A stretch of DNA of 64,000 nt, from positions 4,092,001 through 4,156,000 of the forward strand of contig JAJFPB010000006.1 of NCBI GenBank assembly GCA_020881915.1, read 5' to 3'. Below, piece after piece: positions 46,380 to 59,210 of the stretch. Position numbers and translations under genes: made by a program. The notes under the pieces are model-generated. The model ran no database searches. It was not told the origin of the DNA and worked only from the letters and a program-made list of their open reading frames with translations. This stretch comes from Paramyrothecium sp. XJ0827 (taxonomy: Eukaryota; Ascomycota; Sordariomycetes; Hypocreales; Stachybotryaceae). Position 1 is the first letter of the stretch. Each line of letters starts with the position of its first letter.

Positions 46380-48943
46380 TCAATATCTCCTCCTGTCGTA
46401 TCCACCATAATCCCCTTGGCCCCCGTATCCTCCCTGATCTCCGTAATGCGGATAGCCGCCGTAGCCTCCTCGTTGATCATGACCCTCGTATTCACTCTGG
46501 TATTCATTGCGTCTATACTGTCCATATTCGGCCTGCTGGTCACCACCGCCTTGATACGCGCTTTGACCGTAGCTCGGATTGTCGCCGCCCTCGGTCTGCT
46601 GAAAATAGCTAGCATTTTCACCACCGCCACTCCCATAATGATGATTCCGCTCGTATGCATCTTCTCCGTATAGGGTGCCGCTATAAGATGAGGCCGGGGG
46701 AAGGTTTTGCTGGGAGTAGTCGTGATGATGGTACTCTTGGTGCGAGCTTCGACCATGCTGCTGGTAGCCTCTGTACTCGTCATTGCCCGCGTAATCCTGT
46801 CGGCCATAGGGCGATGAATCTTGTCTATCGTACGATGGGGCCTCGTTGTAGCTTTGTCGCTCATCCGCAAAGTTCCTGCTATTCTTATCGTCATTGCCAA
46901 GGATACCGCCAACTAACGAAGCAGCAACGCCGAACAAACCCCCGGGTCCGTCGGAGCCACCATTATTACCCTGATTACTGCCAGGGCTCAGAATTTGGGG
47001 GATGACCCCGGAGAAGGCATTTGTGACACCGCCTATGATAGCATCAGCAGCCGCGGTAGCAATTTTGTCATCCCATTCCTCCTTCTTCTTCCCACCGCTG
47101 CCGTGCATTGAGTGTTGCTCCAGCTTGCCAAGGCAGCCGTGGCCGTGGCCACTGTCCCACTGACCATCTTTGTGGTTTTCGCCGTTCTGTACACCTTCAC
47201 GACCGAGTCTCTGGCGATAGTCATCCTGTTGCTCGGGCGACATTGCTTGCCACCAGGACTCCACGGAGCGGAAGAGGATCCCGCGGCCCTCTGACACGCC
47301 ATCATAACCTTGCTGCCATTGAGCTGGGTGGTGCAAAACACCGTAGATTATGCGGTTCACCGTTCGGTTGATGTCGATACTCTCGTCATCAACCGCTTCC
47401 ATGAGCTGGGGAACCACCCATTTCACCATCTCGGCAGCCGTCTTGCCGGCGGGTTCGTTGAGCAACTATTGACCAGTGAGCCTGACGCCTTATTGGTTGT
47501 AGAAAGAAAAGAAACAAATTGTCTTACATTTGTGAAGTGGTCTTTGGACAACATGGAATGCGTTGGGTCACAGGCCTGGTCGTCGTCAAACACGCGGTGC
47601 TGATCATGCTTACTACTCTCAATGATGCCTTCAGAGCCGGCCTGCATCTCATTTTGGATTTGCTGGATGACTGGGACAACAAATGGTGCTATAGTTGCCG
47701 TGACGAAGGCATTGAGCTGGTCTTCAAGTTGCTCAATGATCTTGGGCAGAATAGGTATGCTGGGTAAGGCGTCGGAAATGATCTTCATGATCCTGTCATG
47801 CCACTCCATGATTGGAACGATCTGCTTGAAAATATCGGAGACCCATTTGGTGATTTCTTCCGGCTCCCGATGTGGCTTCACCTGCAGGTTTTGCATTTGA
47901 GCCGAGTGCATGTTCTCCTGGATCTCGTCCATCTTCTGCTCTTGGCTCTCCCCGCCAAATAGCGAGCTTGGAATCATGCCCAGTAAATTCCGCAATAGGC
48001 TCGTGTCCTGGTTCTGACCATTTTGAAGGTGTTGTTCTAGCTCCTGCATCTCGTTCTGCGCCAACTTATCCGAAACTTCGCCAGCGACTGAGTGCAAGAA
48101 ATCAACTTCGCCGAATGTTCCTGTGACTATCGGATAGACGTCATTGTATGGCGCGTCTCGCAACTGCACGCGCACGTCGCGACCAACATGAGGGAATACG
48201 TCATGCTCTCCCATTTCAATAAGCGCCAGCTCTATATAATTACTGTGCGCAAAGAAATCCTCAAGACAATGCAGAGCGGTTCCCATGAGCCGCAGTGCCT
48301 CGTAAAGGGCCTCCTCATCCCCGTCTCGGGCATGATAGCGTCCCAACTCGATGCATCGACCGAGAAGATGCCGGAGCAGACCGGCAGAAGTGGCAATCCC
48401 AGCTCGCTCATTGGCAATGTAGTTGATCATTCCAGTTCCCGGATCAATCGCCAGTTCACGGCTCTCGTCAACCGGTCCTCTCAAGCCGTGCCAGTAATGG
48501 CGAGCATCCTCATTGTCCGCGTAATTTTTCGGGTTGTCGATGTGCTCTTCGGGACGATAGCAACCCAAGCGCTCAGGTGTGACCTCAAACTCTTTGGATC
48601 CAAAACCGAAGTTCATAAAGGCAAGAATAGCAACAACCAGACGAATGGCTTCGTACGACACGCTCTTGATAGTGCCGACGTCGACGGCCTGTGAGTAATC
48701 GCGCAACCAGTTGCCAAAATAGACGCGCGCTACCATGACTTTGGTGAAGGGCTTATTCTTCCTGCTCATGGCGCGTGCCATGAGAATGCCTAACAGAGCA
48801 TCTTCGATATCGCCATGCCGCCAGTTGATACCTTCGATAGGTGAGCTACTGCTGATATTGCCCGCTCCAAAGGCCAATGCTGGTTGAGCAAGGCAGATGA
48901 TTGCAAGAAAAGCTGCCAGCCATAATTTTGTTCTCAAAGTCAT
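46380..48943 (-). CDS. het-C: Het-C heterokaryon incompatibility protein
   Basis: Homologue of the Het-C glycine-rich protein, 833 aa. Exons 48943-47528 and 47465-46380. ATG 48943 begins a signal peptide (KLWLAAFLAIICLAQPALA). The N-terminal Het-C domain has INWRHGDIEDALLGILMA, VYFGNWLRDYSQAVD and CLEDFFAHSNYIELALIE, which are highly conserved in the family. An amphipathic central part follows. From about residue 640 the chain becomes low-complexity, rich in Gly, Tyr, Gln and His, and ends GGYDRRRY. In Neurospora, allelic differences in a short segment of the protein trigger cell death on fusion; het-c and pin-c act together there. No pin-c partner (a HET protein) is adjacent here; the nearest HET gene is at 60606. 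Confidence 0.93.
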
Positions 48944-50351
48944 TTTCTTATTACCCTCTGCCTCGATCGAGTTATAGAAAGCTTTCTGGTGCCACGAGCT
49001 GTAGATCCAAGTGATGCCAATGAAGCTGTTGTTGAATCAACATTGACCAAGTCTTGAGTGAAAATTTTGCTGCATTTCTCGGCGAGGGGTATTTCACACA
49101 AGATAACAGTGGACATAGACACGTCGTAACACCGACGAAGGCTTGGCCCTCAATTTCACCCACCCACGCCCAGAACACCTATCGCATTTGTCGGAGCGTT
49201 GCACCACCAATTACTAGATCTTCCCCGGGTCTGAAGACATTGCGTACGCCAATCTGCAACTTTTCTCCGCAGATCCAACGTGCCTGTAAGCCTTGGCCTA
49301 CTCAAAAATTGGAAGCAAAAGCTGATGTTCGTACCGATTACTTGTCCTTGGCGTTCCCAAACCGGGATCGGTGGTGGGACATCGCTGCCAAGACGGCAAG
49401 GAATTGCCGTGATCCACGAATATCTGCCGCAAAACGCCCACACTTTTTGAACGCTTGGGTAAACAGCCATGTCGGGTTTGCCCTGTTCCACTGTCCCGGC
49501 CAGCGTAGACAGTGGCTGATAATGACTCAAAGTTGTCGAGCTATGGACTCCTAAATATCGGTAGCACGCTTGGGCGTGGCGGGCATCACTGTCTTCAAGT
49601 CGAGCAAGTAAACTGGTAGCGGATTGTTCTGGGCGCCCCTGGAACTTGTTTAAAGTAGCCCAGACAAGATATGACCATGGCTGCTATAGGTGTCCTTGAG
49701 TAATGTAGCTCACCCAACATCGACGCGAACCACCCGCATAGGTTTCGTCAGCTATAGGGTAGTTGACTTTGCAACAAGGATATGAAGCTACCTCAGACAG
49801 TTGCAACAATATGAGTAGAGCAACTTCTCAAGTTCGATTGACAACCAAGTCCAAGGTTGAGTGTCCCAGTAAGCAAATGAGCGCCTGCATGTGAAACGTG
49901 CGTTTGATGTTGGCCCGTAGCCCGTGGAATCATGTCTTTGACTTCTCTTTCCGTTCCAAGAAACTAGCAATGAAAAAAATATTTATAGCTTGGGAAAGGG
50001 TTATTAAACAGCCGAGATTGAAGTTTCTACGCGTTTCAGAGATGGTGGATATTCTAAGACGCCGAGTGTCCCGGCTACATTTGGGAACGAGCATCGTGTA
50101 TCAGAAAGCTTTGTCATGATTCTTGTGCACTTAGAGCTTTCAGGAGCAGTACTATGGCTTGCGCAGCCTAAGCAGTATTATTTCGCAGGCGATCCTCTTA
50201 ATTAGAAATTAGGCCCAGAAGCTATATACAGGCAATTACAATTTGGGAGTCCAAGTACTTATTTTGAATACGAAAGTATATTCTAGTGGCTGATCATCGA
50301 GAGCAGGCACATACCCTAACTGCGCATTACTCTATATATTAAGAACTATTA
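48944..50351. other. intergenic
   Basis: About 1.4 kb upstream of Het-C. An open frame of about 124 codons on the minus strand (49156-49530) has no recognised motif. The 50110-50350 part is AT-rich. Confidence 0.45.
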
Positions 50352-51280
50352 TTATTCCAACAAGACTGCACTGACGACATAGTCTTCCGATGGTCGGCCC
50401 TGAGCGGCACTCACACTCCCGTTCTTCAACCAGCAGTTCTCATAGCTGTCACCAAGATAGTTAAAGAAAGTAACCGCTTTGCACCCTTTGTTCGTTGTTT
50501 TCATGTCCACAAGAGCATTAGTCGACGAACATGCATCGATGCAATCTTGGAACCGGTAGGCTCTCAGGCCAACCATATCTGCCAAAATGAACTCATTCCC
50601 CTCAGGGTCGACTCGTGCCCCGGTCAATAGGTCGACCCGACAAAAAACAGAGTAACTATCCAGACGTCCAGATCTCTGCGTAGCTTTTGCCAGCGCATCG
50701 CAGTCCAGCGTTACATTGTAGACAGAATTTGGCGCTTCCACGTCATAGTCGACCAACAGGCCGCCTGTTGTTGTCGGTATCGCAATGCTTGTGTCGGATT
50801 CCGTCACGGTAACGGTAGCGGTTGTAGTTGTGGTCAAGGTTGCGATTGAGCTTGCTAGTTGCGGCTCCCTGTGAAAGATGCACGGTCAGACAGTTGCTCA
50901 AAAATGTGGATGTTGGAATGACAAATAGAGAAACAGCCACGACTACGGTCCATACTGGACCCAGTCTCGTAGTTGAAAATGTCTTACCTGGTGTTGTCAT
51001 TGCACTTGGCCAACGACGCTCCCATACCGCCGCCCACGGCACCGCCGACGATGACTCCCGCAACCAATCCTCCTATCAAGGCTGGGATGAACCACCACCA
51101 TTTCTTCTGAGGCGCAGGGTTCGAGCTCGGGCCCGGGCTTTCCAAAGCAGTCGAGCTGTCGGCGCTACCGTGATAGTGCTGATGACCTACAAAACTTTTG
51201 GCTCCATCGTATTGGTATTCGTGGTACGGTGTCTGGTATTCCACGACTTCCAACGGGGTGTGTTCGCGAACTACCTCCAT
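50352..51280 (-). CDS. single-pass cell-surface protein with Cys-rich ectodomain
   Basis: Hypothetical fungal membrane protein, 269 aa, exons 51280-50988 and 50868-50352. The N-terminal 70 residues are cytosolic, rich in Tyr, His and Ser. One transmembrane helix follows, starting at KKWWWFIPALIGGLVAG and continuing with a Gly-zipper (GVIVGGAVGGGMGAS), about residues 65-90. Next is a Thr-rich stalk (LTTTTTATVTVTES) and an ectodomain of about 130 residues with at least five cysteines. Its pattern CIDACSST... GCKAVTFFNYLG ..NCWLKNG resembles PAN/apple-like modules of fungal surface proteins. Function is unknown. The Gly-zipper would favour helix packing. Confidence 0.75.
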
Positions 51281-52036
51281 TGAGTGATTGGCACTTCGGT
51301 GCAATCTGATTCAACGAGAACTGGATCCTGCAGGTCGCGACCACTCTTCATGGTACCGCCAAGTTTTCGGTAACGAAGAGTCGGTACGTGCAGAAGGAAA
51401 ATTTGAAAAATAGGTTACATTCTTTGTCTGTGCACTAAGAGGCAGTCCATAGTCATGAGAATAGCCCTGGTTAAGGAGGCTTATGGTCCCGCGAAAGAAA
51501 AGGTATGAACATCTCAAAATCGATACCCTTGTCTGAGAAACGCTACCTCATTGGATGGCATAGACGACGGAGCAGGGGCCACCACAGCCAAGCATGGGTT
51601 TGCGCACTAACACTGGGCAGTTGAATCCGCCCTTCCCTACTCTGTATACAATTTTAAATGAATCCTCAGTTTGATGACCGGCTTTGCTTCGGCCACTACC
51701 TAATCTAGCATAAGTGCCCCTGGTCTGAAGCATCTCTACGTGGTGAATGTTCATGCCCGCTCGTTTGGAGACAGAACAGCACTGAAAGAGGGAAAAGAAA
51801 ATGTAGGTGCTGTGACGTTCGACAATTAGAGGAGGATCTTCGGCTTCGCCAGACCATTAAAATGTATGTAAGATACGAACAGAAGCCACAGGTTGATGTC
51901 AAGGTAGAGAAGAGATTGTTGATCTTCATACCTGGTGTCCACAATCTGGCCAAAGTAAGCATCCCGTTGCCGAAAAGTGGACCATTCCGCAGCCCTACAA
52001 CTTTTGTTCGTGGTCGTTGATCTTGTTTACAATGTC
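51281..52036. other. intergenic
   Basis: About 750 bp between the surface protein and the 3' end of the alcohol dehydrogenase. Short random frames only. Confidence 0.5.
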
Positions 52037-53258
52037 TTAGGTAATATGCTTTCTATTTACAAGAACGTAGCGGTACCTGGCTAAGCCTTTCTCCATGTCG
52101 ACAATAGCCTGGTTAGCCTCCTCCATTGGTCGTGTCTCCACTACTGCTTTGATGCCCTGATCTGCGGCAAACTGTAACATCTCTCTGATATCGCTCGGAG
52201 ATGCAATGCAGCTACCACCTACCTTGATGTTGTTGACGATCAATGAGAAGGCATTGATAGCCGGGAGCTCACCACGCGCAGGATTACTGTAGATAACGTT
52301 TGTAAGTGGAAGACAACTTGACTTTCAGGAATCGGCACTTACCCGACTTGAACAAGCGTGCCCCCAACCTTCAATAGTGACAGATACTCGGTCATGGGCA
52401 TCTTGGCGCCGGACACGGTGTTGATCATGATGTCCAAGGTGCGCACGTGCTTGGACGTCCAATTAGCATCTTCATCAGACGCGATATACTCGTCAGCTCC
52501 AAGAGCCAGCGCTTCGTCCCTTTTGGAAGTCTTGCGAGAGATGGCGACAACTTTATCAGCGCCGAGTGCTTTGGCAAACAAAACACCAAAGTGGCCGAGA
52601 CCGCCAATGCCAACGATCCCAACCGTCTTTCCAGGGCCGCAACCATTCTGTTTCAAAGGCGAGTACACAGTGGCGCCGGCGCACAGCATAGGCGCCGCTA
52701 GCTCGGACGGGATGCCGTCGGGGATTTTAAATACAAAGGCGCCAGGCGAACGGTTGTAGTCGGCATAACCGCCGTAGGATGTGCCAGCATTGTCTGGATA
52801 TTGCATGCCGTACGTCTGGATGAAGCCGGAGCAGTAATTCTCCTTGCCAACGGAGCACTGCGGGCAGTCAGGCTTCAGGCAGCTGAGAGCCTGAGCGCCA
52901 ACGCCAACGCGATCGCCGATTTGAATGTGCTTCACATTGTTTCCAACTCTCACGGCCTTGCCTACAATTTCGTGACCCACGCAGCACGCTGCGCCGTCAG
53001 AGTAAGGTTAGCACTTGCACATGCGGAGCAGAATATGCGATAGCTTTGTTTGCCAAAGATGAGCCACATACGGTACGCTGTCGGGCCCCATCCAGACTTC
53101 AGTGTGTGAAGATCAGAACCGCATATCCCGCAATGAGTAATCTGAATATCCACGTCGTTCTCAGTCCATACTTTGGGTTCGAACGTCCCCCACTCCATAT
53201 TCCCATCGCCAGCTTCAGGGCTCTTGCCTAACCAGCCTTGGAACTTGTATTCAGTCAT
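52037..53258 (-). CDS. zinc-dependent alcohol dehydrogenase, CAD/ADH6-like
   Basis: NADP(H)-preferring medium-chain dehydrogenase of the cinnamyl-alcohol dehydrogenase/yeast ADH6 group, about 357 aa. ATG 53258 (MTEYKFQGWLG) matches the family's start. Intron 1 lies in GPTAYP-CCVGHE, with acceptor GCGCAG; intron 2 joins LVQVG to NPARGELPA. Catalytic-zinc ligands are the Cys in HCGICGSDLHTL and the His/Glu of CCVGHE. The structural-zinc loop is complete (CLKPDCPQCSVGKENYC). The Rossmann motif is GIGGLGHFGVLFAKALG. The enzyme would reduce aldehydes to alcohols in the cytosol. It lies apart from the cluster, with no evidence of a shared role. Confidence 0.9.
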
Positions 53259-54039
53259 GACGGGCAAAACGAATGCTCGAGGCGAGTGTGTGAGATGACG
53301 GTGAAGGGAAGAATGATATAGAGAGTCATGAGGTCTTGGTTGCCTATTTGGTCTATTTGGTCTTATATATACATAGATTATGGGCCAGATTTCCTTGGAC
53401 ACATCTGCTTCCCTTATCTCCGTTACAGACCGCGTGAGAGCATGACATCAACAATCATTACCGCGATCTCCACCCAACAATGGGGCGTCTTGAAAATTCT
53501 AGCGGCCACATTCTGCACCATAAGCCAGTCGCAGCAGAGCTAATCCATTTGCAGAACTAGCCAGAATCTTTTATGTGTTCGCTGTATTGCCACTAACTGG
53601 CGCTTATTACTACGAGTCCGAGTGGTACAGCACCATGCGATTTAGGGCTTGCTACTTGTTTCGTGTATGGGCTGGACTCAGCCAGTTTATTTAACAATGC
53701 TAGATGTGCCTTTGGCACTGTTTGTGGGATGGCAGCAAATCCTACGGGTCCGGACATCATCATGGCATTGCGTGTCTTGAACATTACGGTCAATCTAGGT
53801 GATGGAGACAAGTAAACTGTGGTGTGTTCCTGTAGATAGCTACTACGATACGGCGATTCTTCCTTCTTTCAACCCCGTATTGCCACCGTCCTTACCATTC
53901 TTTCTATCAAATAGCAAATTTGCGTGTGAAATTTGCAAGTACTTCTATGATATGGTAATTCAACTTAAAGTGCTGATGATATACTCATCCCATCCTGCAC
54001 CGCGATCAGTGGGTGTAGTATGAGCGCTGGACCGTCCTT
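53259..54039. other. intergenic
   Basis: About 780 bp between the alcohol dehydrogenase start and the end of the broken cupin gene. No recognised gene. A TATATATAC box at 53364-53372 on the minus side of 53258 may be the TATA element of the dehydrogenase. Confidence 0.5.
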
Positions 54040-54521
54040 CAGATAGCCTCACAACCAGAAACTAGACTCAGAGCGCGATGGTACTCTGCGTCATTGACTT
54101 CCTCCAACCACTCGGTTGTACCGTCCTCGACAGCCAAGTGCATCATGTAGCTGCCAACGTCGGCTCAATGCCAATGCACAATTCCGGGTGGGCACCACGC
54201 TGTGTCCCCAGCATGCAATCGCCGTGGCACGCCGTCGCGATCGGTGACCCAACCAGAGCCAGAAACAACATTGAGCAACTGACCTCTTTCATGCCGGTGC
54301 CAAAACGTCCGGGCGGAGGGAGCAGACATGACATGCCCTATCCAAGTCTCGCTGTCAGTGTGACCGACATCGACCCATGCTTCGCCGCTAAAGGTGCCAG
54401 CACCCAAGGTACTATTCATCGATGCGTCGCGCGTGTTGGGAAGCACAATGCTGGATGACTTGTTGAGAGCCCAGGCGGCTGGGAGAATAGCCACAAACGG
54501 GATGAGTGTTGAAGGAGACAT
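54040..54521 (-). pseudogene. secreted cupin-domain protein, in-frame stop
   Basis: Small single-domain cupin (cupin_2 type) with an N-terminal signal peptide after ATG 54521 (LIPFVAILPAAWA). The metal-site motifs are HRHERGQLLNVVSGSGW with its His pair and CPPGIVHWH. The codon after HWH, at 54165-54167, is TGA. The same frame continues for about 42 sense codons (ADVGSYMMHLAVEDG ...) to a second stop at 54040-54042, and this tail looks like the usual cupin end. Most relatives have Gly at the TGA site (HWHG), so a single change GGA to TGA explains it. Alternatives are a stop-codon read-through or a sequence error. No intron long enough to bypass the stop was found. Confidence 0.7.
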
Positions 54522-55134
54522 CGCGAGGACTCCGTATGGGAGCAGAAGATGAGAGAGAAGTTTCGGGAGCTAAGAAACCATGGCTTAAATCACCGAGCTG
54601 CTTGCCTACATTCGTTGACCGGAAACTTCACTCCGTTTATACATCACGATTTGAGCCAACCACTCCCTGAAAGGGAACACGTCGTTGATGAAATGCTGAT
54701 ATCGATGGTTTACAATCAATGAATGGGCCAAGCCCTGTGCCGAGATATAATACAGCCGAGCTCAACTTGCACTGGCGATCAAGCAAGCGTACGATGCCAA
54801 AGTTGCTCACCTACCGTGTGTAGAGTTCATGCCAATGCCGAAGCCTCCGTTTCGCGCTAATGCAGCCTGATGACCTCTTGGAGGTGTGGGGGGCCCGCAG
54901 ACACGATTGCGCTAGCCTCTAAGAACATAGCATGGCATGGAACGGTGACGTTGGCGTACGCGTTCAACAGGCTTGAGTCGGGCCCATGCTACTATAGTAT
55001 CAGCTCCCGCCCACATCCGACAAGAAGTTTTAAGCTTTTTCGGAATCTCCATCATCAGGGAAGCGGCCCCGCCCCCCCTTGGCATAAGCGGCCTGCATCA
55101 AAGCCTTAAGTCCTCCGCCTTTGCCTCCCCACGA
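54522..55134. other. intergenic
   Basis: About 610 bp between the divergent starts of the cupin gene and the bZIP gene. The bZIP frame is open upstream to about 54973 without an ATG. No other gene recognised. Confidence 0.45.
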
Positions 55135-56158
55135 ATGGACTTGTCCTTCGCTTCGACACCTACCAAGACCGCCACTGCCGGTTGTGCAGGTCTCGACATG
55201 GAGCCTCTCAGCAAGCCAAGCAATGATCAGCTCACTCTACAACTAATGCCTCAACAGTCTCACATCTGGACTTCGACAGAGGACTGGACAGGGGTGGGTA
55301 GTACGCAACAGAGGCGAAAGTTGCAGAATCGGCTTAACCAAAGAGCACACCGTCCGTATTGCCTGTCTCTGCATGGACACATTAACATGGTTTATTGACG
55401 TAATTTCATTGGCAGGATCACGAAAAAAACTCAACCAAAGTACTCAAGTAACGGCAGTGGGTAGTGATGGGGAGTCGCCAGGTTCTCCAAGCACCGGCGA
55501 CAGGGATAAAACGAACAGCCCACAGCCTGTCACAAATCGCTTAGTATGTCGGCTGGGGGACCGGAGGAGACGCCTCTTGATTGAGCAACTCGCCAGGCTC
55601 GCGCTGTCTCAGTATCAGTCCGGGGCTCCATGCCCTGTCCACCTTCTGACTTTGACAAAAATAAATGTATTTCGAGCCCTGAGCACAAACGCCGCCATTC
55701 TTGGTTGCTCATCCCAGTGGCTGATGCACGACGCTCTCTCCCAACTGCTGGTCGATGAGCGCAGCCAGGATCCCACAGTTCCTGGAAAGATTACCAGACC
55801 CAGCACTCTTCAACCGACGAGGTTGCAGTCGACAACCTTTCACCATCCGTGGATCGATTTGTTCCCCTTGCCACGCTTTCGTGAGAATCTGCTCAAAGCG
55901 CTCAACTGTCCCGGGCTTCTGGATGAAGACGAGCTGTGTTATGATATCGTCGACGTTGAGTTCGAGGGCGGCACTGAAGAGCCAGCTTTGATCGTTTGGG
56001 GCCAACCATGGGATCCATATGGATGGGAGGTGAGCGTAAAGTTTCTTCGAAAATGGGGCTGGCTACTACAGGGGTGCCATGAAATCTTGCAGGCCACTAA
56101 TTTTTGGCGGGAACAAAGGGGTGAAAGGCGGTTGGCACTTGGCTCTCTGATTGCGTAA
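55135..56158 (+). CDS. bZIP transcription factor with DUF3425 domain
   Basis: Fungal bZIP-type regulator, 319 aa, exons 55135-55351 and 55416-56158. ATG 55135 (MDLSFASTPTKTA) is the first ATG of the frame. The basic region is DWTGVGSTQQRRKLQNRLN followed by QRAHR and, after the intron, SRKKL; this is the characteristic D-W-x5-6-RRR-QNRLNQRA-R form. No long leucine zipper is seen. The second half is the DUF3425 domain: LLTLTKINVFRALSTNAAIL, HHPWIDLFPLPRFRENLLK, and the ending LIVWGQPWDPYGWEVS with a Trp-rich tail. Proteins of this group often act in secondary metabolism and stress responses. Target unknown. Confidence 0.88.
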
Positions 56159-56553
56159 TGTATCCATACAAATCTAAGAAGCATATTTCTAAGCCTACCG
56201 GTATATGCACGTGCGGGAACGCTATCATACCCGGACCCATGGCTTCCTATGATCAGCATGTACGTTGGAGCTAATGCAGGTTGCTGACATGTCAAGTTCA
56301 AGCAGGGTTGATGGCCTCACTACTCTTTGGCTTCATGATTGTTGATGCTCCTCCGATACTGCTGGTATCCGGCAAACCATGGAGAATGCCCAGCATCATG
56401 CACTTCCCGAATGCCGATGACGCGTGGCGATGAAGTTTTCCGTGTACATAAGTATAAAGCATTGCCTTCAGCCCGTGATACTCTCAGTCTCTTGATCTGA
56501 TCAACTTGTCCTCAGTTCTTTATCTACTCTAGCCGAAACTCCTTCTTCTCACA
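56159..56553. other. intergenic
   Basis: About 395 bp. A TATAAAG box at about 56453 lies roughly 100 bp before the next start codon and is a good TATA candidate for the alcohol dehydrogenase. Confidence 0.55.
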
Positions 56554-57731
56554 ATGGCCGCGCAAACCATGCAGGGCGTTGTATATGCGGGCAACCCTTT
56601 CGAGGTAGTTGTGCGGGAGCTCGCTGTTCCCACGATTCAGCACGACTCCGACGCCATCGTCCGGATTACGACCACAGGCATCTGTGGGTCCGATTTGCAC
56701 GTTTACCGCGGAGTCATGGGAAGTGGAGAGGTGCCCTTCACACTCGGTCATGAGGCTATTGGCTATGTCTCGGAGATTGGCAGTGGGGTCTCGTCCCTTG
56801 CCGTTGGCGATTATGTTGTCATCCCGGACACTCCTTCTTCAGGTGTTCTCGAGCTCGAGCCTGCCGGCGGTTTTTACTTTGGCAATGGTGTTGGAGGGCT
56901 TGACGGACTGCAAGGTAGATTCATTTGTCCTAACATCACCGTCTGTCTCCTGCTAACATAATCGTCTAAGCCGAGTATGCGCGCGTGCCATTCGCTGATG
57001 CCAGTCTGATCCCGGTTCCACTGACACATAACACAACATCCCCCTCGCTCGAACAAGACTACTTGACTATTGGAGATATCTTCGCGACTGGTTGGACTGG
57101 CTTGAGCTGGTCGAACTTCGAACCTGGGGACACCGTGGCGATCTTTGGCGCTGGTCCTGTTGGCTTGATGGCTATGCATTCTGCGCAGATCCGAGGCGCA
57201 TCGCGGGTATACGTTGTCGACCACGTTGCTAGTCGCCTCGAACTTGCCGCATCGAAGGGTGCCATCCCCATCAACTTTGTTGAATCCGACCCGGTGCAGC
57301 AAATCTTGCAGCATGAGCCCTTGGGCGTTATGCGCTCTGTCGAATGTGTCGGCATGGAGTCTCTGGACAGAAATCTCGACATTGACGAGGATATCCTCAT
57401 CCAACAAATGATTGAAGTTACCCGCTTCGGTGGTGGAATTGGCATTGTCGGCGTCTACCTTGCGCAAACCAACACCCCAGCCGCCCCGCTGGCGGATACA
57501 ATCTCTCCCAACGCAACTGTTGCTATGAACCAAGTCTTCAGCAAGGGCCTTAGTGTCAGAGGCGGGGCCGTTGACCCCAAGCTGGTGGCCCCTGAGCTCG
57601 TTCGATTGATTCAGAGCGGCGAAGCTCAACCCAGCTTCATCACGTCTGCTGTAATCGGGGTCGATGAAGCTCCTGAGTATTACAGACGCTTCAACCAGCA
57701 GGAGGAGGTAAAAGTTTTCATCAAGTTTTGA
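56554..57731 (+). CDS. medium-chain alcohol dehydrogenase lacking the structural-zinc loop
   Basis: Zinc-type medium-chain dehydrogenase resembling glutathione-independent formaldehyde dehydrogenases, 373 aa. Exons 56554-56914 and 56971-57731. The catalytic-zinc region is TGICGSDLHVYRG and LGHEAIGYV. Where the family has a four-cysteine structural loop, this protein has IPDTPSSGVLELEPAGGFYF without cysteines, so the second zinc is absent. The Rossmann motif is IFGAGPVGLMAMHSAQ, followed by VYVVDHV with Asp after beta-2, which predicts NAD. A segment IDEDILIQQMIEVTRFGG is the usual insert of the long formaldehyde-dehydrogenase-like type. Substrate unknown. Confidence 0.9.
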
Positions 57732-59210
57732 TCCAAAGTAGAGCTCTAGTTGGCTCTATGTGTTTTCAATGCCTTTCCCCGAAGACTATGGGCCTATTAC
57801 CTTTGGATAGTAACGAGGATGCGAACCTTCATACACTACGCTGTACATTATTAAGTAGTGCTGCCAAATAATATGAATCTATTCGCTTCAAAAAAAGTTA
57901 GGTCCAGTAGCACTGTGCTTGTCGATTTGTCTCTCAGATCTCTTTGTCCATCCTTTATCTGAATGCCGCCTGTGCTGCCCTAGTACGGTAATCTAGATGG
58001 GTGGCGCTTTTAGTAGCCGCACCAAACGTCACAGCCAAAATATTCATCACAAGGTCATCCTGATGTAATTCAGGCATTGCACTTGAGGGTCTCTTCGCCC
58101 ATACGCAACATACTGGTGGCAGTATCCTCGACAGTCCATAACTGGAAGCAGTACAGGTTTATTTTCTCTCAACGTTGAGCTGATGGAGTCGGTGGCGGTA
58201 TTACTGGCCGTGGATCGTCAGAGGCATAAGGGACACGAATGAAACAACATTGGAGGCGTGGTGGTTGTAAGGGCGGCTGTTAAAGCGGTAGGTGGAAGGA
58301 AAATCCCACATACAAATCTCAGCAGCTAACTAAATCTGGCTGTTCCAAAGAGGGCAGTTTTAGTTGTGGCACATATACGTGCAACCTTACCTAGCTGAGT
58401 AAGGCCAACTTTGCCCCCTGGGATACATCGCAGGACTAAGTAGTTAACCTGAAAGATCTAACATTGTTGCCATCGAGATCAGAACCTTTCTTCATGAGGA
58501 CTAAATTGTGCAACATAAACGCCATTGGGCCTCCTTTTGTATGTCACCACAAAAGGCTTATGCCAACTCAAGAAGTCTTGAAAGAGAAGATCGAATACCT
58601 TTGCACACTTTGGCATGCGAGATCACAAGCCTGAAAATCGATTACTATCTATCATCTGCTTTGTGATACCATGTTTCTGCCAACTCATGATAAACGCTCC
58701 GTTATATGCGTGTTGCTCATATCATGTGTAACATACAAAAGGAGGCCACGAGACTTCAAGGACTCAAAGCTGCTTGAGAAGATTCGCAAAGCTCGCCGGA
58801 ACTCCTTTGAAGCCCTAACAAACCACCGAAAGTCGAAAACTCAAAAACTAACCTGTGGTAGATGATTGTGCTTTGCTACATTGCATGAAGGAGAAATACT
58901 TTTGGTGAAATGGTGTTCGTCTGACAATCAGAATATTAATAACTTGTTGGCATGCAATTCATCTTACCTACCCTTTTTAAGTATACCTATTGAACAAGAC
59001 ATCCATGATACTTCAAAAGCCGGGTTCAAAAGACGTCCTTGGCGATTCACTATACATACAATCGACATTCCAGTCTAGATTATTCTTAATGACCTCATGA
59101 ACATCGATTAACCATATTTTTCATGAATTGTAAAAACGCTGGTCTTCCTTCACAGGTGGTTCCATCGATGGCGCTGGTATTCTTGCATTTCGAGTGGCCC
59201 CAATATGATA
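57732..59210. other. intergenic
   Basis: About 1.5 kb, AT-rich after 58300, with short frames that show no family. No repeat or RNA gene recognised. Confidence 0.5.

Noticed and set aside
49156..49530. Open frame of 124 codons on the minus strand
   Set aside because: No motif or signal peptide; composition like the flanking spacer.
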